NCBI GenBank assembly: GCA_018127085.1
Contig: CM030722.1
Span: 1-64,000 of the forward strand
From: Pneumocystis sp. 'macacae'
Lineage: Eukaryota > Ascomycota > Pneumocystomycetes > Pneumocystales > Pneumocystaceae
DNA: 64,000 nt
Direction of reading: 5' to 3'
A program made the translations under genes and the position numbers. Every line of letters starts with the position of its first letter. The first letter of the stretch is position 1. This document shows positions 12,274-23,118 of the stretch, piece by piece. The notes below the pieces were generated by a model. The model worked only from the letters and a program-made list of their open reading frames with translations. It was not told the DNA's origin and ran no database searches.

Positions 12274-12498
12274 AAGTAAACAAACTTATAAACATGAAGA
12301 ACCTAGAATCATTCTGCCACTATATCAGCCATCTAGACTGAAAAAACAAGAACAAAGCGTTTTAGGATTCAGTTAGACTCTAGCTAGATATAAGTATGTT
12401 AGCAACAGTAGAAATCCCACCTTAAGCTCTTTCTGTCCTGCTTTTGAATATAAAAATTCATTTCTAAAATAAATCCGTCAAAATATTATTAAAAATAT

Positions 12499-12832
12499 CT
12501 ATTTTATATTCCCACACCTCTTAATTGCCCACACATAAATAGTATATCCTACTATCAAAGGCACCCCAAAATATAAAATTTGCTGGGAACACCGGCGATA
12601 TGTATTAAAAATAGCACTATGAAGCGCACCCGCTAACGGATTCTGTGCACGTGGTGACCTATAGATCTTCATTATAAAACATTTCTCACACAAAGAAAAC
12701 GTACAATGAATAAGTAATAATACCTTTCTGTACCGGTCCTCCCATGTTTCCCCACCATCCCACTAAAATAATGAGTTTTTTCCTCATAAAGACGTTTCTT
12801 TTACTATATTTCTTCCCTATACCACCTGCCAT
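12499..12832 (-). CDS. QCR8: Cytochrome bc1 complex subunit 8
   Basis: Small inner-membrane subunit of respiratory complex III that binds near the ubiquinone pocket. Model: exons 12832..12805, 12762..12705 and 12658..12499, giving 81 residues. After splicing, the N-terminus reads [17 protein letters not shown], and the next exon [18 protein letters not shown], both diagnostic of Qcr8; one C-terminal hydrophobic segment follows. The first exon is only 28 nt. Start codons of this gene and of PHB1 are 135 bases apart on opposite strands, so they share a promoter region carrying two CACGTG sites. Confidence 0.92.
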
Positions 12833-12967
12833 GCTTAATTTTTATAAAACACGTTTCTTCAATAGAAATCGATGAATAGCAAAATTCAACAAAAAACGAT
12901 AGTCACGTGTTCATCACGTGAACCAAAGTGACTCGTAAAAACGGACGTCCTTGAATTATGTATAATA
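12833..12967. promoter_or_regulatory. Shared QCR8/PHB1 promoter with two CACGTG sites
   Basis: A 135-base divergent promoter. CACGTG occurs at 12904-12909 and 12915-12920, both as TCACGTG, 11 bases apart. CACGTG is the core bound by Cbf1-type bHLH factors; the yeast QCR8 promoter is a known Cbf1 (CPF1) target. Confidence 0.6.
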
Positions 12968-14041
12968 ATGGCACAGATTTTTGATAAACTTTCACGTCTA
13001 GCAATACCAATTGGATTTGCCCTAGCAGTTGGGCAGGCTTCTATATATGATGTAAGGGGAGGATATCGCGGTAAAAAATGTTTTTAAATAAAGAAATACT
13101 GATGAAACAGCGGTTCTTTTTGATCGGTTTGTTGGGATTAAAAAAGAAGTAGTTGGGGAAGGCACACATTTTCTTATTCCATGGCTCCAACGTGCAATTA
13201 TTTATGATGTCAGAACAAAAGTATTTTTTGTACTTTTTTCAACTTTTAAGCCAACATAAATAGCCACGAAATATTGCAACAACGACAGGAAGCAAGGACT
13301 TACAAATGGTTTCATTAACACTGCGTGTGTTATACCGTCCAGACGTGACGAAACTTCCAAAAATTTACCAGGTTTGTTGCCTGAAAAACAATTTTCTATA
13401 GCTTTTTTTACATTAATAGTCATTGGGTCTTGATTATGATGAACGAGTGCTTCCATCAATTGGGAATGAAGTGTTGAAATCAATTGTTGCACAATTCGAT
13501 GCAGCGGAACTAATTACCCAACGAGAAATTGTTTCGTCAAAAGTTCGAGAGGATCTTGTTAAGCGTGCATCGGAATTTGGTATTCAACTTGAAGATGTCT
13601 CTATTGTGCGTCTCATTATATACTTTCCGTCTTTAATATATCTTAGACACATATGACATTTGGTCAAGAATTTACAAAAGCGGTTGAACAAAAACAAATC
13701 GCACAACAAGACGCAGAGCGTGCTAAATTTATAGTTGAAAAGGTATTTTTCACAATGCAGACTTTCTCGATCTAATTAGAAAAAACTAGGCAGAACAAGA
13801 ACGACAAGCATCAGTTATTCGTGCAGAAGGGGAAGCCGAAGCCGCCGAAACCGTATCTAAAGCACTACAGCGTGCTGGTGATGGACTAATTTCAATCCGA
13901 AGAATCGAGGCAAGCAAAGAGATTGCAGCAGTTCTTGCAAATTCTAAAAACGTAATATATCTTCCAGGTCAAAGCACAGGGCTTGAACATGGTGGTACAT
14001 TACAGGGGGCAAACTATTTGTTAAATCTTGGCCATACATAA
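12968..14041 (+). CDS. PHB1: Prohibitin 1
   Basis: Subunit of the ring-shaped prohibitin complex of the mitochondrial inner membrane, acting as scaffold and chaperone for membrane proteins. Model: exons 12968..13070, 13111..13220, 13264..13371, 13420..13605, 13647..13742 and 13790..14041, giving 284 residues, as in yeast. Motifs: the N-terminal anchor segment, [20 protein letters not shown], the SPFH core [19 protein letters not shown], and the coiled-coil [13 protein letters not shown]. Five introns of 40-48 nt; donors GTTTGT and GTGCGT are unusual but forced by the reading frame. Shares its promoter with QCR8. Confidence 0.96.
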
Positions 14042-14359
14042 TGAAATTATATCTTCAAAATATAGATCCATGTTGAAACATAAAAGAGAACAGAAATATA
14101 GAAAATATAATCCAAATCAAACAATAATTAAATATCAATGAAAACAATTCCACAAATATACAATTGAAAATTATTTTTTTTAAAGATGTATTAAAAATTA
14201 AAATATACATAATAATGATCAAAGCAATTGACATTACTGACACATTATACCAAGAATCGTTACGTATCAGCCGAAGAATATAGTTAGCACAAATCAATAC
14301 AAACAAATGCAGCCAAGTTGATGTAGTATATGCTGCGAATACAGAAATGGCTCTCTAGC

Positions 14360-16092
14360 TTAACCACAAACAGCATCAGTAGTCCGCGTGTTAAGCAAGA
14401 GTGCAACAATAAGCCCATATAGACCGAGCACCTCTACAAAACTTAGTCATTGCAAAGTAGCAATACCACTTCAGTATTTCACAAACCGCTAAAGATAAGA
14501 ATAAGAATCATTCCGACATAAAGTCTAGGCTGCTGTGCGGTGCCTCTCACTCCTGCATCACCAACAATTCCAATTGCAAAACCAGCAGCAAGACCTGACA
14601 GGCCAACAGCAAGACCTGCACCAAGCTGGATGAAACCAGTATAAAGCGAAATATGTTGCTTGACTGTCTTGTAAGTTCATTATTCATTTAATGCTCCAAA
14701 CTTACGGCCGCCCGAAATCAACACACTCACAACTAGCCCATAAATTGCAATAATTCCTGCCATTACCACTAGAAAAACATGTTAGTCATTATCTTTAAGT
14801 AAGCTATAGTGCTCTGCACTCGAAACACACAAAAACATAATAAGATATACAATAATAAACCCATAAACAGTACTGAAAGATAAGAGTAGTAAATAATGAG
14901 CAATAAAAAATAAAAATGTGGTAACAAGCCGTTTGTAAAGTAAAAATAAAATACCCTCAAGACAATTGCAAAACAATTATCAAACAATCACCTATAATTA
15001 AACCCTAAAAAGCTTCAAAATAACAATAAAACATGCAACAAATGCTGAACAGTAACACTAAAGACTTAGTACTTAATGCAACGTTCAAAACTTAACTTAT
15101 CCCAATATTTAATAAATCATTTAACTTAATTCTTCATTTATATACCAGAAATCCTAGATTCTTCAAAACTTCAACAGTATATTACTCTACTTAAAACCTA
15201 ACAATCAAAACCTAATACTTCATTTCACATTTTTGCTCAATATATAACTTCACAAGACTAAATTGAGGTTTGTATAACATTTTCAATAAAATATAAAATA
15301 TTTTCACTACATTTTCATTAAACTTTTCCCAGATTTTCTCAAAAAACTATAACATATTCCAATATATTCATAACATTTTCCTCCATACATTTATTCATAG
15401 CCTATCTCAAGATTAAACTCAATATTAAGTTTAATTCAAGCCTGTTTTTCATCTTTTCTTAATTTATTGCTCCACTCAAATCTTTATTCAGTACTTCTCT
15501 TAACTTTACCCTTCATTTATTGCCTTAACAATACTTTGTGTTTCTCAATGTTCCACTCAACACTTTAAATAACAATTAAACTTACCAGGAATAGTGCTTT
15601 TAACAATAAGTTCTGGGTGAAAAACACCCATTGAAGCAATGCCCACACCCGACTTAGCCGTGCCATAAGCAGCGCCAAAACCTAAAAATTATGAGCAGAT
15701 AACAATAAAACCGCCAAAAAAGCAATAAAAAAGAAAGATCTCAACATTTTTGCCAGAACTTTCTATGCTTATATTCCAAAAATACAAAAGATACCAACTT
15801 GTGAATATAATTGCTGCTGCACATCCAAGAACTCCAAAAAATGGAGCATATACCTATATATGTCAGTGCTGCTACAAAAACACATAAAAACACATAGGAA
15901 GAAGCAGAAAAGAGACATTAATGAAAGCATTAGCATAAAAAATAGATATCCTAATATATACATAATATTTTACATACATTTTAAATACATGCATATACAC
16001 GTAAGCTAAGACCCAGAGACAAACCTATGCTTTCTTGTCTATAATCTGCATCTATGCTTTAAAAAAACTACCGGGCAAAGTTCAGTTGTCAT
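14360..16092 (-). CDS. VMA3: V-type proton ATPase proteolipid subunit c
   Basis: Proton-carrying ring subunit of the vacuolar ATPase. Model: exons 16092..16072, 15853..15799, 15681..15586, 14768..14706, 14663..14487 and 14433..14360, giving 161 residues with four helices. The order [76 protein letters not shown] and [15 protein letters not shown] leaves no gap against the family. The proton-binding Glu is in SEVLGLYG, where the last intron falls just after the first base of the Glu codon. One intron (15585..14769) is 817 nt, and the first is 218 nt, far above the window norm; a GTTGGT donor is used once. Closest to Vma3 rather than Vma11 or Vma16 by length. Confidence 0.94.
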
Positions 16093-16763
16093 TCGAAATG
16101 AAAAAAGCTTAAAAACTCAAAATATCCTCAATCTATCGTTAATTAAGAATTACTGTCGACAAGCGTAAATCGTATTGCCCATCGAGAAAAGGTGTGCGGT
16201 GCACAAGAAAACGAAAAGCAGAAATTAATAAAAAAACCAGGAAAAAACTGAAAAAATATTAGAGAGAATCAAAAAATAATCAAATTATCATACATATAGG
16301 TAGTTGTATACTTTAGTAATCAAAAGTAGATTTAAAACATATATTAAACGTATACAAAGTTTTTAGACACAAAATTGTACAGATATAAGGCAATATAGAA
16401 ACACATAAAATCCATATAATCTTGTCGCTTAAGAAAAAATATCCACAAATTGGTACTTTAGCAGGAAAAAGGTCTAAAACACGTAAATTACTGTGCAAAG
16501 TAGACAAGAAAACTAGATTTGACGTACATATGTCAATACATTTGGTAGTATAGTTAATAGGAAAATATAGTATGGTTATACAGCCAAATTATTAAATTAA
16601 TAAGAGATAAGAAGAAAAAAATCGTTATCATCTAAAAACTCAAAATCAGGGACTGTACAATAAATTTAATATAACAACTTTATTACACAAACCAAAACTA
16701 AGATATATATAATTAAAACGTATATATATAATATATAGTCAAATAAATATCTTAGATATAAAT
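16093..16763. other. Divergent intergenic region
   Basis: About 670 bases between the starts of VMA3 and the mS38 gene; AT-rich with an ATATAT tract near 16700-16740. No other feature seen. Confidence 0.5.
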
Positions 16764-17381
16764 ATGCGGCAAAATCGCTTGGTCCAGTTTGCACGATATA
16801 CACGGTATACACGACAAAGCGCACCGTACCGCATGCCTTTGCGTCTTGGATGCAACACAATCAAACTTCCATGGATCTCAAATGGGGTACTCGCAAGAAG
16901 TCTTTGCAGGAGGGAACAGGACGTACATATGCGCATCTCTTATGCGGATTTGATAATATCTCTTTTTTGGTCTCAGTATCGACCATTAACTCTGTTTCAC
17001 GATCTTCAGAATAATTGGAATAAAAAAAAATCAAACGCTCACAAAAATTTTGAACATGCGTTATATAAAATATCATCTACTGACACAAATGAAACACACC
17101 ATTTAAACTATTTACTTAAAATGCAAAGAAAAAATATACCACAATTTGGATTTTTAAATATCCCAATTTCAATGCATCTAATGCAGCATCTCAATGAGGA
17201 ATTTACACATTTTTTTCCAATAAAAAACACAAACATTCTTTACAAAGAACTATTTAATGACTTCTTTATAGAAAAACAAGCAACAAGCGTTAAACGCAAA
17301 CGACGACTTAAGATGAATAAACACAAATTTAAAAAACGCAGAGACAGACAAAGAGCACTCCGAAGACGTATTGGAAAATAA
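16764..17381 (+). CDS. Mitochondrial small ribosomal subunit protein mS38 (Cox24/AURKAIP1 family)
   Basis: Mitoribosome protein; in yeast the homologue (Cox24/Qri5) is needed for cytochrome oxidase synthesis. Single exon, 205 residues. The family is defined by a very basic C-terminus, seen here as SVKRKRRLKMNKHKFKKRR followed by RQRALRRRIGK at the end. The N-terminus is rich in Arg and hydroxyl residues with no acidic residue for the first 60 or so positions, as in a mitochondrial targeting peptide. The middle part is not conserved enough to recognise. Confidence 0.85.
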   Translation: MRQNRLVQFARYTRYTRQSAPYRMPLRLGCNTIKLPWISNGVLARSLCRREQDVHMRISYADLIISLFWSQYRPLTLFHDLQNNWNKKKSNAHKNFEHALYKISSTDTNETHHLNYLLKMQRKNIPQFGFLNIPISMHLMQHLNEEFTHFFPIKNTNILYKELFNDFFIEKQATSVKRKRRLKMNKHKFKKRRDRQRALRRRIGK

Positions 17382-17715
17382 AATTTAAAATATACTGTAA
17401 CTATTTTTTGATTTTATATTCAAAAAAATAATTAACTCATCATTATTTCATTAAAACAAAATCAAATACACTATTTTAGCCAATTAAAGAGAAAAGAAAA
17501 CATATCTTGCGTCCACTAATCATAAAGTCTAGGCACATTCAAAACGGTCGTTATTTTTCTGTAATACTTAGGAAAACACAATATTGTACTATCATTTATA
17601 TACGTAACATGATCCCATGTTTTGCAAATCCAAAAAGGAAAATGATTGGCAATATTTTTCAATAAAATGGCTAATGTAATAATACAGAACTTTTAAAATC
17701 AACATTTATAATATA
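17382..17715. other. Convergent intergenic region
   Basis: About 330 AT-rich bases between the 3' ends of the mS38 gene and CDC14; only 3' ends and terminators are expected. Nothing specific recognised. Confidence 0.5.
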
Positions 17716-19476
17716 TTACACTCTTCCTTTTGAAGATCGATTTTTAATTACTCTCCCATTCACAACACCCATCATATTCAATACAGTACTATTACTCGCA
17801 CTAACAGATCTTCTCTTTTCTACATGATTTGTTTTTTTAGATACAGATATAAATGGATTGTTTTGTTTCAAAGTTTCTTTGTGTTTGTGATCTATAAAAT
17901 GTACAGAATCAACTACATGACTCTTATCACACTTATTTGACGGAGGTTTATCTATTTCAATAATTTCTTGTTTTATAACCTCTGTTAAAGCCTCACGCAA
18001 ACCACTTCCAAGACTAATTACACGAGTTTGTTTCGGACTATTTATATTTTTTCTCGGTTGGCCAGGCGTGGGTACAGGAAGAGGCGTGTTCTCCACAGTG
18101 TTATTCTTGATATTACTAAGCGGGCTTCTTGGTGGTGTTGAAAATTTCGTCGCTTTTGTCCATCGTGGAAGAGATTGTGATGTCCATTTTTTAAAATGGT
18201 GCTGATTAATATGAAGCCAGTGTTGCTGGGGACCTACTACCATTCCTTTGCATATATTTATTAAATAATTTACAGTCTTTTTATCTTTAATTTACCTGGT
18301 CTCATTGTTCTCATATATGCAATCACTTCATTTGCTGTGAAAGAGTATTTATAAATAAGATAAGCACCTATCAAACATCCAGTACGACCAAGACCAGCTT
18401 TACAATGTACAGCTACAGCAACTTAAATTTTGTTAGTAGACTTCCTATATTTAACTATACATACGATCTTTTTCTAGCATTTCTTCAGCTAAACCGCAAA
18501 ATTTACGTACTACTTCTAAGTCTGGACATGTTCCGTCCTCAAAAAACATATCAATATGCTCTAATCCTAGATTTTCAAACTGTTTTTTATCATACAAAGG
18601 TTTATTTAGTCGAATAACCAAACCAACTCGATGACTAGAAAAATAATCCAAAATACTAGTAAAAGTAGGAGTAATGATGCTTTTCTTATTGCTATGAGAT
18701 CCATAACCTGGCTGCACAGGACTTGCAAATGCAATAAAATGAGGCGTAATCCAATTTAAATCACCGTATTCTACTCGTTCATATGTTTCATATCTAATAT
18801 ATGTTAAAAAAATGAACTAACAGCGAAAACCAACTCTTCTAAATCGAGATTTTTAATATTCAAAATATTTGCTTCTTTAGCTTTCCAAAGGCCATATACA
18901 CAATCCTGAATCGAAATCCCATAGTCTGCAGGCGCATATCCTGCATCTCGAAAAAGCATATAAGGTGGATCAGCTTCAATCAGTGGTGCTAAAGCAAGAT
19001 GTGGCGGCCAATTTTGAATAAGCACCTGGATATAAAATAAATATAATTTTTATACTTTCCTATGCATACCATATAACAAGCAATAAGACATGCAGCGCAT
19101 GTTCGACTTCGATTATTATTTTTTGAATATAAAATAAATGGTTTTTCTCGAATTACGGGATCCTTTATACACATCAATCTATGCTAGGTGTTGAAAAAAC
19201 ATAAATGATCTTACAGAAAGCATTTCGTGCATTTTCAATGAAAAGCGGTAAAGATGTCCAATATTTAATGGTCCAAAATCATGATGAAATGGATTATAAA
19301 TAAGAGAATCATCAATTGTAAAAAAATGAAATTGAGAAAGGATTTCATCATTTGGGTTTTCATCAAGAGTCGTTAAATAAATACGATCTGTTGAATCAGA
19401 GTTAAATGTTTTTTTCCAAGGATTTTTTACTCTCTAAAAACTCAAGCATTTCTCCTGAAACTAAATCTTTCTTCAT
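17716..19476 (-). CDS. CDC14: Dual-specificity phosphatase Cdc14/Clp1
   Basis: Cell-cycle phosphatase that reverses CDK phosphorylation and supports mitotic exit and cytokinesis. Model: exons 19476..19431, 19387..19215, 19183..19070, 19025..18835, 18793..18465, 18421..18296 and 18245..17716, giving 502 residues. The catalytic loop HCKAGLGRTG lies in exon 6 (near residue 290) with the preceding conserved region YGDLNWITP and FEDGTCP in exon 5. The C-terminal tail of about 170 residues is Ser/Thr/Pro- and Lys-rich with several SP/TP sites (for example STPPRSPLS), consistent with CDK control. One intron (18834..18794) has a GTTGGT donor; two introns end in AAG. Confidence 0.94.
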
Positions 19477-19864
19477 TTTAAAGAAACTATTTCAATCGGA
19501 AAATGCTTCCTCTTTTAAATAAAGACCAGTTTCGTCAGACGAAAGCACCTCAATTAATAAATCTTTTTATTTAATTTTTTGATACACTTTATCTAGTTTG
19601 TTTTTACAGTTAGTTTACACAACAAATAGTTGCCCTAGCAACTACTCTACTACTCTACCTAAAAAATTAAAAATATTATAAAATATAAGAAACACAGGGT
19701 TGTATATAAAAAAACACTGTTTTATATACTGTTCATTCAAAAAACTCGCTATAAGGAAATTTTGTATTTTTGTATAAATATACTATTTACTTACCCTTCA
19801 ACTTTATAACAGCGTCAAGGTCTGTAACGCATAGTAAGTTTTCGAACATCAAAAAAAATAGCAA

Positions 19865-20532
19865 ATGGGAAAAAGTAAAGAAGAAAAAAAAAATAAAGAA
19901 AAAGGTATATTCAATATTTTACATAAAAAAAGAATTATTTAAAGGATCCTCATTTTTTTATAGTAAAAACAAATAATTCTGAAAAAAAAGATAAAAAGAC
20001 AGATTCTGATGACTACGATTCACTTTCACCGATTGCAAATCCATTAGCACCCAAGAAACTTAAAAAAAAAATTCTTAAAACTCTTAAAAAAGGAATATTT
20101 GAATTTAATTTATATTTTTTCATTTATCTCATACACAACAGCATCTCAAGTAAAACATATTCAACGTGGTGTCAAAGAAGTCGTCAAAACCTTAAAACGA
20201 GGCGAGAAGGGGTACTCTTTCTAAAACATTACTTATTATCTAAAATAAATAGATTAGTTATACTAGCCGGAGATATTTCTCCTATCGATGTAATTTCACA
20301 TCTTCCGGTACTTTGCGAAGATTATTCATGCCCATACGTCTTCGTCCCATCAAAAGAATCTCTTGGTGAGGCTTCTAACACCTTAAGGCCCACAAGTTGC
20401 ATCATGATTATCCCTGGAGGGAAAAACAAAGACCTATCTACAGCTAAGGAAACATATATGGAAACATACGAAGAAATACTTAAACAAATTGAAAATGCAC
20501 ATACATGGAACAATACTACAGACAAAATATGA
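19865..20532 (+). CDS. NHP2: H/ACA snoRNP protein Nhp2
   Basis: L7Ae-family RNA-binding protein of the box H/ACA pseudouridylation particle in the nucleolus. Model: exons 19865..19904, 19964..20092, 20142..20211 and 20253..20532, giving 172 residues. Motifs: PIANPLAPKKLKKKILKT, the RNA-binding core HIQRGVKEVVKTLKRGEKG, then LVILAGDISPIDVISHLP and GEASNTLRPTSC. The N-terminal tail is acidic/lysine-rich, longer than in yeast. The second intron (20093..20141) has no GT or GC donor in any suitable position: the frame requires AAAAG followed by GAATAT. This is either a GA-AG intron or a one-base sequence error for GTATAT. Confidence 0.9.
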
Positions 20533-20714
20533 TCCCTTTAATTTATGCTATTATGATACACAAGCATTACAAATAATTAACACATCAATATAGCCTTTTT
20601 AGCCAAAAAAATCAGATGAACCTTCACATACTGCGCTTATGTACATTCCAATAACACCCTGTCTCTCATTTTGAAATCTATTAACATACCGGATATCATT
20701 TTCAGGTGTAAATA

Positions 20715-21601
20715 TTACCATCCTTGTGCCAACCCCACTAAACTTCGTGCACATTCTTCCATCTCATCTTCTCCAGCACCACTTTTCTCGTTTTTTTCAG
20801 ATGCAGGTGGTACATTTTCCTTTCCCACAAAATACGATGCAGATTTCCCTTCAGATTTTCCATCATTGTCTTTATAAATCCCATAGATATTTTTATTTTC
20901 CCGCAGAATGTTAAACATTACCTGTGCTTTTCCTCCTTCATTTGTGCACAAACGAAGACTGGGTATTCGTTTAAAAGAAGAAATCCTATGTTCTATATGT
21001 TGTTGAAGACGCATGTCAATTTCCCGATAACAAAGCTGTTTTGTCGCCTGCAAAGTAGAAACAGTCCCTGACTGAACACTAGGCAGCGCAGAATACGAAG
21101 TTTGACGACGCATTGCCTGACGCTTATTTTGAAACCAGATCTAAAACACTATAAACATAAAAATTTATAAATAATAAAAAACACCTGAATTTCACGACTG
21201 CTCATCTTATCTTCACCTGTAGACATGCTATTAATTTTAGAAGCAATCCTCTCCCGATTTAACAAATTCGGTCTTTCGTCCTTAAGATATTCTTCTTCCA
21301 ATATTGCTAACTCCTGTGGTGCCGTTCTTCGTCGTCGTCGCCTTTGACGAGACACCTCAGGCAACCCTGTCTGGGAGTCAAGAACAGATACCAAAATGCT
21401 TGACTCCTGATCTTCTGAAGACTGAGAGGCCTCCGGCGTTTTCAGTGCTCCTGATCCCAAAAAAACATCAGTTTTTTCTAACTCAGTTGCCCCATAACTA
21501 TTTAACATGCAATCTTTTAACAAAGGATCAGCAGAAACGTCCTTCCTAGTCTTCCGCCCCAATGAACTACCTTTATGGGACGTGTCGGAGGGAAAGTGCA
21601 T
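20715..21601 (-). CDS. Homeodomain transcription factor, Yox1/Yhp1-like
   Basis: Nuclear DNA-binding protein. Model: exons 21601..21185 and 21140..20715, giving 280 residues. The homeodomain begins after RQRRRRRRTAPQELAILEEE and its recognition helix is IWFQNKRQAMRRQ, formed across the single intron, which falls at the start of helix 3. The KRQA core and short acidic tail resemble Yox1/Yhp1-type cell-cycle repressors; this paralogue assignment is an inference from the helix. The N-terminal 100 residues are Ser/Thr/Glu-rich without a known domain. A TCACGTGA palindrome lies upstream at 21825-21832. Confidence 0.85.
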
Positions 21602-22074
21602 GCTTCAACCTATGTTTTTATCTTATTCAGAGTTTAAAACACTCATATTAATCAAATTTAAAGTAACGAAAAGAGAAAAGACTCACTAAAAGAAAAACCC
21701 AAGCAAGACCCCTTCTAAATCTCAAATTACCTATTACCCCTTTTTCCACCAATTTTTCAAGAAAAAATAATTTTTAAAATTGTCTACGCTCCTCAAAAAA
21801 ACCTCGATCGCGTGTAGTTATAAATCACGTGACAAACAACGCGATACGTATCAATGTGCTGACCAAAAATCTTTAAAGATAACAAAAAAGTAAAAATGTA
21901 GTTTCTAAAAAAGTCCAAGCAAAACATAATAAGAGTTCTTATTTCCTACAAAAATAACACAAGAGACCAAAAATACACATATGGACTAAAATGCATTAAT
22001 CTCACAAAAATACCCTAATCAAATGAAAAATATTTCCGTTCAAATAAAAATAAGAAAATATAAGTGCAACGTCA
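21602..22074. other. Intergenic region upstream of the homeodomain gene
   Basis: About 470 bases. Contains TCACGTGA at 21825-21832 and a CGATCGCG cluster just before it, otherwise AT-rich; should include the homeodomain gene's promoter and the 3' end of the next gene. Confidence 0.5.
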
Positions 22075-23118
22075 TTAACTGTTTTTTCGAGTCAAGAGAC
22101 CCTTGAGTAAATGGCGCCAACGAGGCTTCATTTTTGCATTTTTAACAAAACTATGTTCATTCCCTGAAATACTATTAGTTGGTCTTAAAATGTTATCATT
22201 GTCTATAAAAAGAAAAGCATCGCTCATATCCTCCTGAGGAAGATCATCCTGTGCCAAATCATCCTGTACTAATTCACGTTCCAAATTGCTAGAACCAGTA
22301 TCTCCCTTTTGAGATACAGATAAATCATTATCTACAGTTATAGCATCCCCTATAGATCGTATAACACCTCTCTTTTCCTCCAATATGCCACTAGAGACGC
22401 ATCGTGAGGACGAAGGAATCTGAGTTGACGTCATATCAGTATCTTCAATGATAACACTCATTTTTCGTTTAAGAGGGTAACCATAACGGTAAAAAGGACT
22501 ATGAAGAGAATCTCCAGAAGTACGTGTATACGATGAAAGCACAGTAGATACACTATGTGCACGCCGATGCCATTTTGGTCTTCCAAAACCCTTTGAATCG
22601 CTTGTCTCCGTCAAAATAGCAGCATCCAAATCAATCAATGGCTCCCATGACATTGAACATGAAGCCTGCAACGGCACATACTCCGTTACACCTGATGTAG
22701 AAGGCACAGGAGTTTTAGGTGCCCTCTTTTTAGATGACCCTCCAAAATATAAATGTGCCAACGATGAAATAGACTGTGCCAAAAAACGACTATGAAACTT
22801 TAGCCGTTTTTTTGTTGAATTCTTCCTAGCCAAAACCACTGTAGAGCAACTCACGTCATCATGATCTTTGTCATTTTCCGATCCTTGTCTACTAAGAGTA
22901 TCATTCATAGAAGGTGCTTTTCCCACGTTTACTAGAGAATCTACCTTTGAGGCACTATCTGAATCAGAAAAAAGCACTATAGAAGTCCAATCTAGTGAAA
23001 CTGCTGATGATCGACGATGGGTACGTCTACGAGGAATATTTTGCGCAACCAAGTTCGAATCTAACACTGAACTATCATCTACAGATGCAGAACACGTTTT
23101 AAAATCAGGTTCTGACAT
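22075..23118 (-). CDS. Unrecognised Ser/Arg-rich protein
   Basis: 347 residues in one open exon; I do not recognise it. Composition is rich in Ser, Asp and basic residues with candidate kinase sites (RRRTHRRSS, KWHRRAHS, KRKMS). A compact stretch SPFYRYGYPLKRKMSVII near residue 215 looks like a conserved motif rather than disorder. No membrane segment or coiled coil is seen. A possible splice acceptor (AATTAG followed by GCATTAAAAC, in frame) lies at about 23148, so an upstream exon may exist and the true N-terminus may be longer. Function unknown; a regulatory or adaptor protein controlled by phosphorylation is only a guess. Confidence 0.6.
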   Translation of the reverse strand: MSEPDFKTCSASVDDSSVLDSNLVAQNIPRRRTHRRSSAVSLDWTSIVLFSDSDSASKVDSLVNVGKAPSMNDTLSRQGSENDKDHDDVSCSTVVLARKNSTKKRLKFHSRFLAQSISSLAHLYFGGSSKKRAPKTPVPSTSGVTEYVPLQASCSMSWEPLIDLDAAILTETSDSKGFGRPKWHRRAHSVSTVLSSYTRTSGDSLHSPFYRYGYPLKRKMSVIIEDTDMTSTQIPSSSRCVSSGILEEKRGVIRSIGDAITVDNDLSVSQKGDTGSSNLERELVQDDLAQDDLPQEDMSDAFLFIDNDNILRPTNSISGNEHSFVKNAKMKPRWRHLLKGLLTRKNS

